From NCBI GenBank assembly GCA_032718865.1, contig JALUTQ010000039.1, forward strand, positions 1,116,001 to 1,180,000: 64,000 nucleotides of DNA. The letters run 5' to 3'. The notes under the pieces were generated by a model that saw only the letters and a list, made by a program, of their open reading frames with translations, had not been told where the DNA came from and did not search any database. Position numbers and translations under genes: made by a program. This document shows positions 61,124-64,000 of the stretch, piece after piece. This stretch comes from Tilletia caries (lineage: Eukaryota > Basidiomycota > Exobasidiomycetes > Tilletiales > Tilletiaceae). Positions within the stretch are counted from its first letter, which is position 1; the number at the start of each line of letters is the position of its first letter.

Positions 61124-63557
61124 ACTGCGGCCCGATCCTCCGAACCACTCGTCATCGATCGTACGGCCTATTCTTGATGCTCCCACCGCTCGCATACATC
61201 CTCATCGAGGAGATGCCACTCACACCAGCTGCTGAGACCGCCCTACAGCTCGTCCACCTAGGACTGAGCTACTGCTGTCTCGTGCCAGTCTGGTCCTGCA
61301 CTCCTGCCAAGCGCCAATTTCCCAGCCCATCCGTACCACCTCTGCTCCTGCCTCCTGAGGCACGCCATTGCCGCCTCAACTGAGCATCTCCCTTCCTTTC
61401 CCATGCCCTCTCAGCCATGCCATTCACTGCTCCCACCGATCCTTGTACGTCCAGCCAAGAGAAAGTCGTGCCTGGGCTGCCACATGATTGCTCCGGACGC
61501 CGACGACTGGTCGAGTCCCGATGAGCACGGTGGCCCGAGGAGAGAACCTTGCGTGTGGTCGTTGCAGAAGATGGTTGTCCGAGTTGTGATTGAGTTGAGA
61601 CTCGAGGGCAAACAGTTGCACCGATAATGCTCCTGCGTGGTTCAGGAAGCGGGAAGCCTGTGTTCCATCGGGGACACTTCGAGCTGTGGGGTGTGATGCT
61701 GGAACTGGGCGCCGGCTGCTGCCTTGCGTAATACCTGTCGCGGCGGCGCGCGGAGAGGCTCGTGGGTCGTGTGGTGATGGTGTTGTGGTTGTTGACGTTT
61801 TTGTGTTGTGTCGTGGACTCGGACCGGTTGTGAACAGCCCTATGCCGTCCCGGAGCCGAGATCCCAATCTGCGCACTACCACACTACAACTCCGACTGTC
61901 CCATACACCGCTCCAGTGCCTTCCGTTCTCAGAAGCCGTGCCGTACTGGCCGATCAATGCGCCGTGATGATGCGCTTGATTCCACGCGAAGGTTCCGCAG
62001 CTTCTCGATTGCTGTGGACCACTTGTGATCTGTGAGCCGGCGGCCCGGCGCCGAAACGACCGGTCGCCGCTGGTGGGTGGAGCTCTGCGCACGCCATGAG
62101 TGTGGTCGCTAGCGCTACGCATCACCGGGTCTCCGATGGTGCTGAGACACCGGCTGCTGCTGTCATTTGTGGGCATGACTCGTCCGTGGCTGGCAATCTT
62201 CTTTTGCCCGATGCTCGACGATGCCGAACCTTGAGAACCCAGACGACATCGTGTCCGCGCTCTTGTGCGCTCGCTGTTGCCGCACGACGTCGGTTTACAC
62301 GTCCGCCATATCTGCCGACTGCCGACTGCCGATTGCCGAGAGCAGGAATGCTTGCGGCTCGCTGTCTGCTGGTCGCTCCGTCGAGTAATCGAACTTGAGG
62401 CCTGGGCCCGAATGCACCACTGATGTCCGCAGCTTGTGTGCGCCTCCCCGCGTATGCCGTGTGAGGAGCTGCCCCGACCGCTGACGGTCCCGAGGCTGAG
62501 CGAGGAGAGAGAGGGAAGGAAGGAAGGAACGTTGACCGTGCAAAGCACGTCGACTGATGTCGACTCCGTGCTTTCTGGCATGACTTGGGTGGCGGTCCTC
62601 CGAGCAATGACTGGCTCGATCCTGAGTTGGTTCTTCGATCCTGCGGACTAGTGTCCACTAGCTCCGCACGTCACCCCAATGTGGGCGACGCTCCCGCAGC
62701 CGACCCACGTCGCACTGCCTCTCCTGCTCGTCGTCCACCGACCACCAATACCGAAACCGATCCCCTCCTCTGCCCACAGTCGTCCAATGCCCGCATACAC
62801 GTGCTGATGTGTCAGGCACGCATGCCGTCGACAGGGACAGGATTCTGGGACAGAAGGAGTGTGCTTGACGCCCGAGACATGGGTAGTGACTCGGAGCGCG
62901 CGCAAAGGGAGGTAAGGCATGGTGTCAGCGTACGTTCTACAGTGTGGTGGCTCATTCTGATACTCACCGGTAGGAGGTGTCCCCATCCCGCCAAGCGGTA
63001 CAAGCCGAGGCTTGGAGGCAGGGTGTGGGGACAGTGTTCCGGTCATCAACCGGACACGGTATGGCTAGTAGACCAGGGCCGCCGCTCGCGCCCTGTTCGC
63101 CATCCCGGCACGACGCGAAGCCGAGAGAGAGGGTGTGGTGGTTCTGGAGGAAAACTGCACTGTTGTGTTGGTGCATGCATGGGGAATTTGCCCCGCATAT
63201 ATTGCGCCAATGCTAGGCTCGGCCGCGAGGCCTCACCAGACGTTCTCCTCACTCCCATTGAACTGAACCACTCGTCCGTCTCTGTCGCTGTCGCTGTCGC
63301 CTGAGGGACTACGCACGCCGCCCATGCGGATGTGCTCCCTCGAACGATGCTGCTGATTCAATCGTTCATCCTTGAAATAGCCCTGTGGGCACTTGGCCGT
63401 GGCCATGACCTTTTGGCTCCGACGGGCCTTTGTCGGATGCCACAACGCAGAACTTGCGTAGACCCGTCGATCCACGCTGGTTCGGCGCCGGGTTGACGCC
63501 AGCGATGCTGTTGTGCATGCCCCCTTCACGGTCAACCCGTATCGGTGTCAGCGGCTT
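61124..63557. other. Right-end region without recognised genes
   Basis: A long minus-strand frame (62581-61424, 385 residues, Ser/Arg/His rich) and a plus-strand frame (62585-63304) exist. Both look like chance frames in GC-rich DNA, without motifs. CTGCCGACTGCCGA-like short repeats lie at about 62310-62335. The region may be old repeat or subtelomere-like DNA, but I cannot show it. Confidence 0.35.
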
Positions 63558-64000
63558 TTACGTCTCCGCTGTCCCACCAATCTCGTTGACATCAGCGAGG
63601 CCATATGGCCCGCGTTCCTTGCCAACCCGTCCAGCAACAACGGCGGTCCCGAGGCCGTCTTCGATCGCCAGGTCCCGACCAAGGTGTCCTGTGTCGGTCG
63701 CCCGAGGGAGTGGTGGTGGCGATCCTCTACTCCTTCCCAGACTACATGTGTGATGGAACCAGGACAGGCGCGTACCAGCCGCGCTGTCCCCCATTTGTAC
63801 GACTCTTGTCGACCGAGTCGTAGTGCCTGTGCCGAGCATGATCTTGTCGGCGAGGACTTCCATTTCCCGTGCGCCTACGCGCGCATCGAGACTCGAGAGC
63901 GATCCGAGCCCCGGTGCGTTCTTGAAGTTGATGCACGGCTCGGTGTCGCGTCGCAGAAGGTGCTTGTCGTCTTCGGTCTTGGCGGGTCTTCGACCTGTAT
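63558..64000 (-). CDS. Partial open frame at right edge, unknown
   Basis: An open frame enters from the right edge and reads KTEDDKHLLRRDTEPCINFK, NAPGLGSLSSLDARVGAREM and EVLADKIMLGTG before becoming less convincing and stopping at 63558. G/C-ending codons in the first 150 nt suggest real coding sequence, probably the start or an internal exon of a gene beyond the window, with an intron soon after. No family is recognised. Confidence 0.35.
   Translation of the reverse strand, partial: TGRRPAKTEDDKHLLRRDTEPCINFKNAPGLGSLSSLDARVGAREMEVLADKIMLGTGTTTRSTRVVQMGDSAAGTRLSWFHHTCSLGRSRGSPPPLPRATDTGHLGRDLAIEDGLGTAVVAGRVGKERGPYGLADVNEIGGTAET

Noticed and set aside
61424..62581. 385-aa minus-strand frame near the right end
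   Set aside because: Ser/Arg/His-rich composition without motifs or codon bias; probably a chance frame in GC-rich DNA.
62585..63304. 239-aa plus-strand frame
   Set aside because: No recognisable domain; composition looks random, with no splice context.

Overview
The window reads as nuclear DNA of a basidiomycete fungus. Protein genes are broken by many short GT-AG introns (about 50-110 nt), gene density is high, and many neighbouring genes share divergent promoters. An Rrm4-type protein (three RRMs plus three MLLE modules) points towards the smut-like Ustilaginomycotina and relatives, but I cannot name a species. Exon boundaries below were set by hand from GT-AG signals, reading frame and conserved protein motifs.

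Left part (1-23,000), conserved housekeeping genes: EXO1 (5' end only), a Nit2-type amidase, Rrm4, an Ivy1/IMD-like coiled-coil protein, a UBX protein of the ASPSCR1/TUG type, a synaptojanin-type inositol 5-phosphatase without a Sac1 domain, an EH-like protein, SmD1, SRP9, NDC80, a decayed AAA-lid (VWA8-like) remnant and a small Msp1-like AAA ATPase. Five divergent pairs share 200-450 bp promoters. CACGTG boxes lie in three of them, and CTCA tetranucleotide runs lie in the sense orientation in four 5' leaders.

Middle part (23,000-31,000): a Fanzor (eukaryotic TnpB/OMEGA-like RNA-guided nuclease) gene with RuvC motifs and a zinc finger, carrying two apparent one-base lesions near its 3' end. 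Genes I do not recognise surround it.

Right part (30,000-64,000), genome dominated by mobile DNA. A young Ty1/copia element (31295-37090, TSD AGTCT) sits in an intron of an acetate kinase gene. MIC12-like and succinate/fumarate carrier genes follow. Then come a damaged Ty3/gypsy element (43931-52137, TSD CAGAG) carrying a nested DNA transposon full of TGACA motifs, a second miniature transposon full of CGGAG motifs (53562-54259), and an apparently intact Ty3/gypsy element on the minus strand with identical LTRs (54271-61123, TSD ACTGC). The last 2.9 kb has no gene I can recognise apart from an open frame at the right edge.

The most notable items are the Fanzor locus and the pol architecture shared by both gypsy families: the RNase H domain is split, with its first catalytic Asp after the reverse transcriptase and its other catalytic residues after the integrase.
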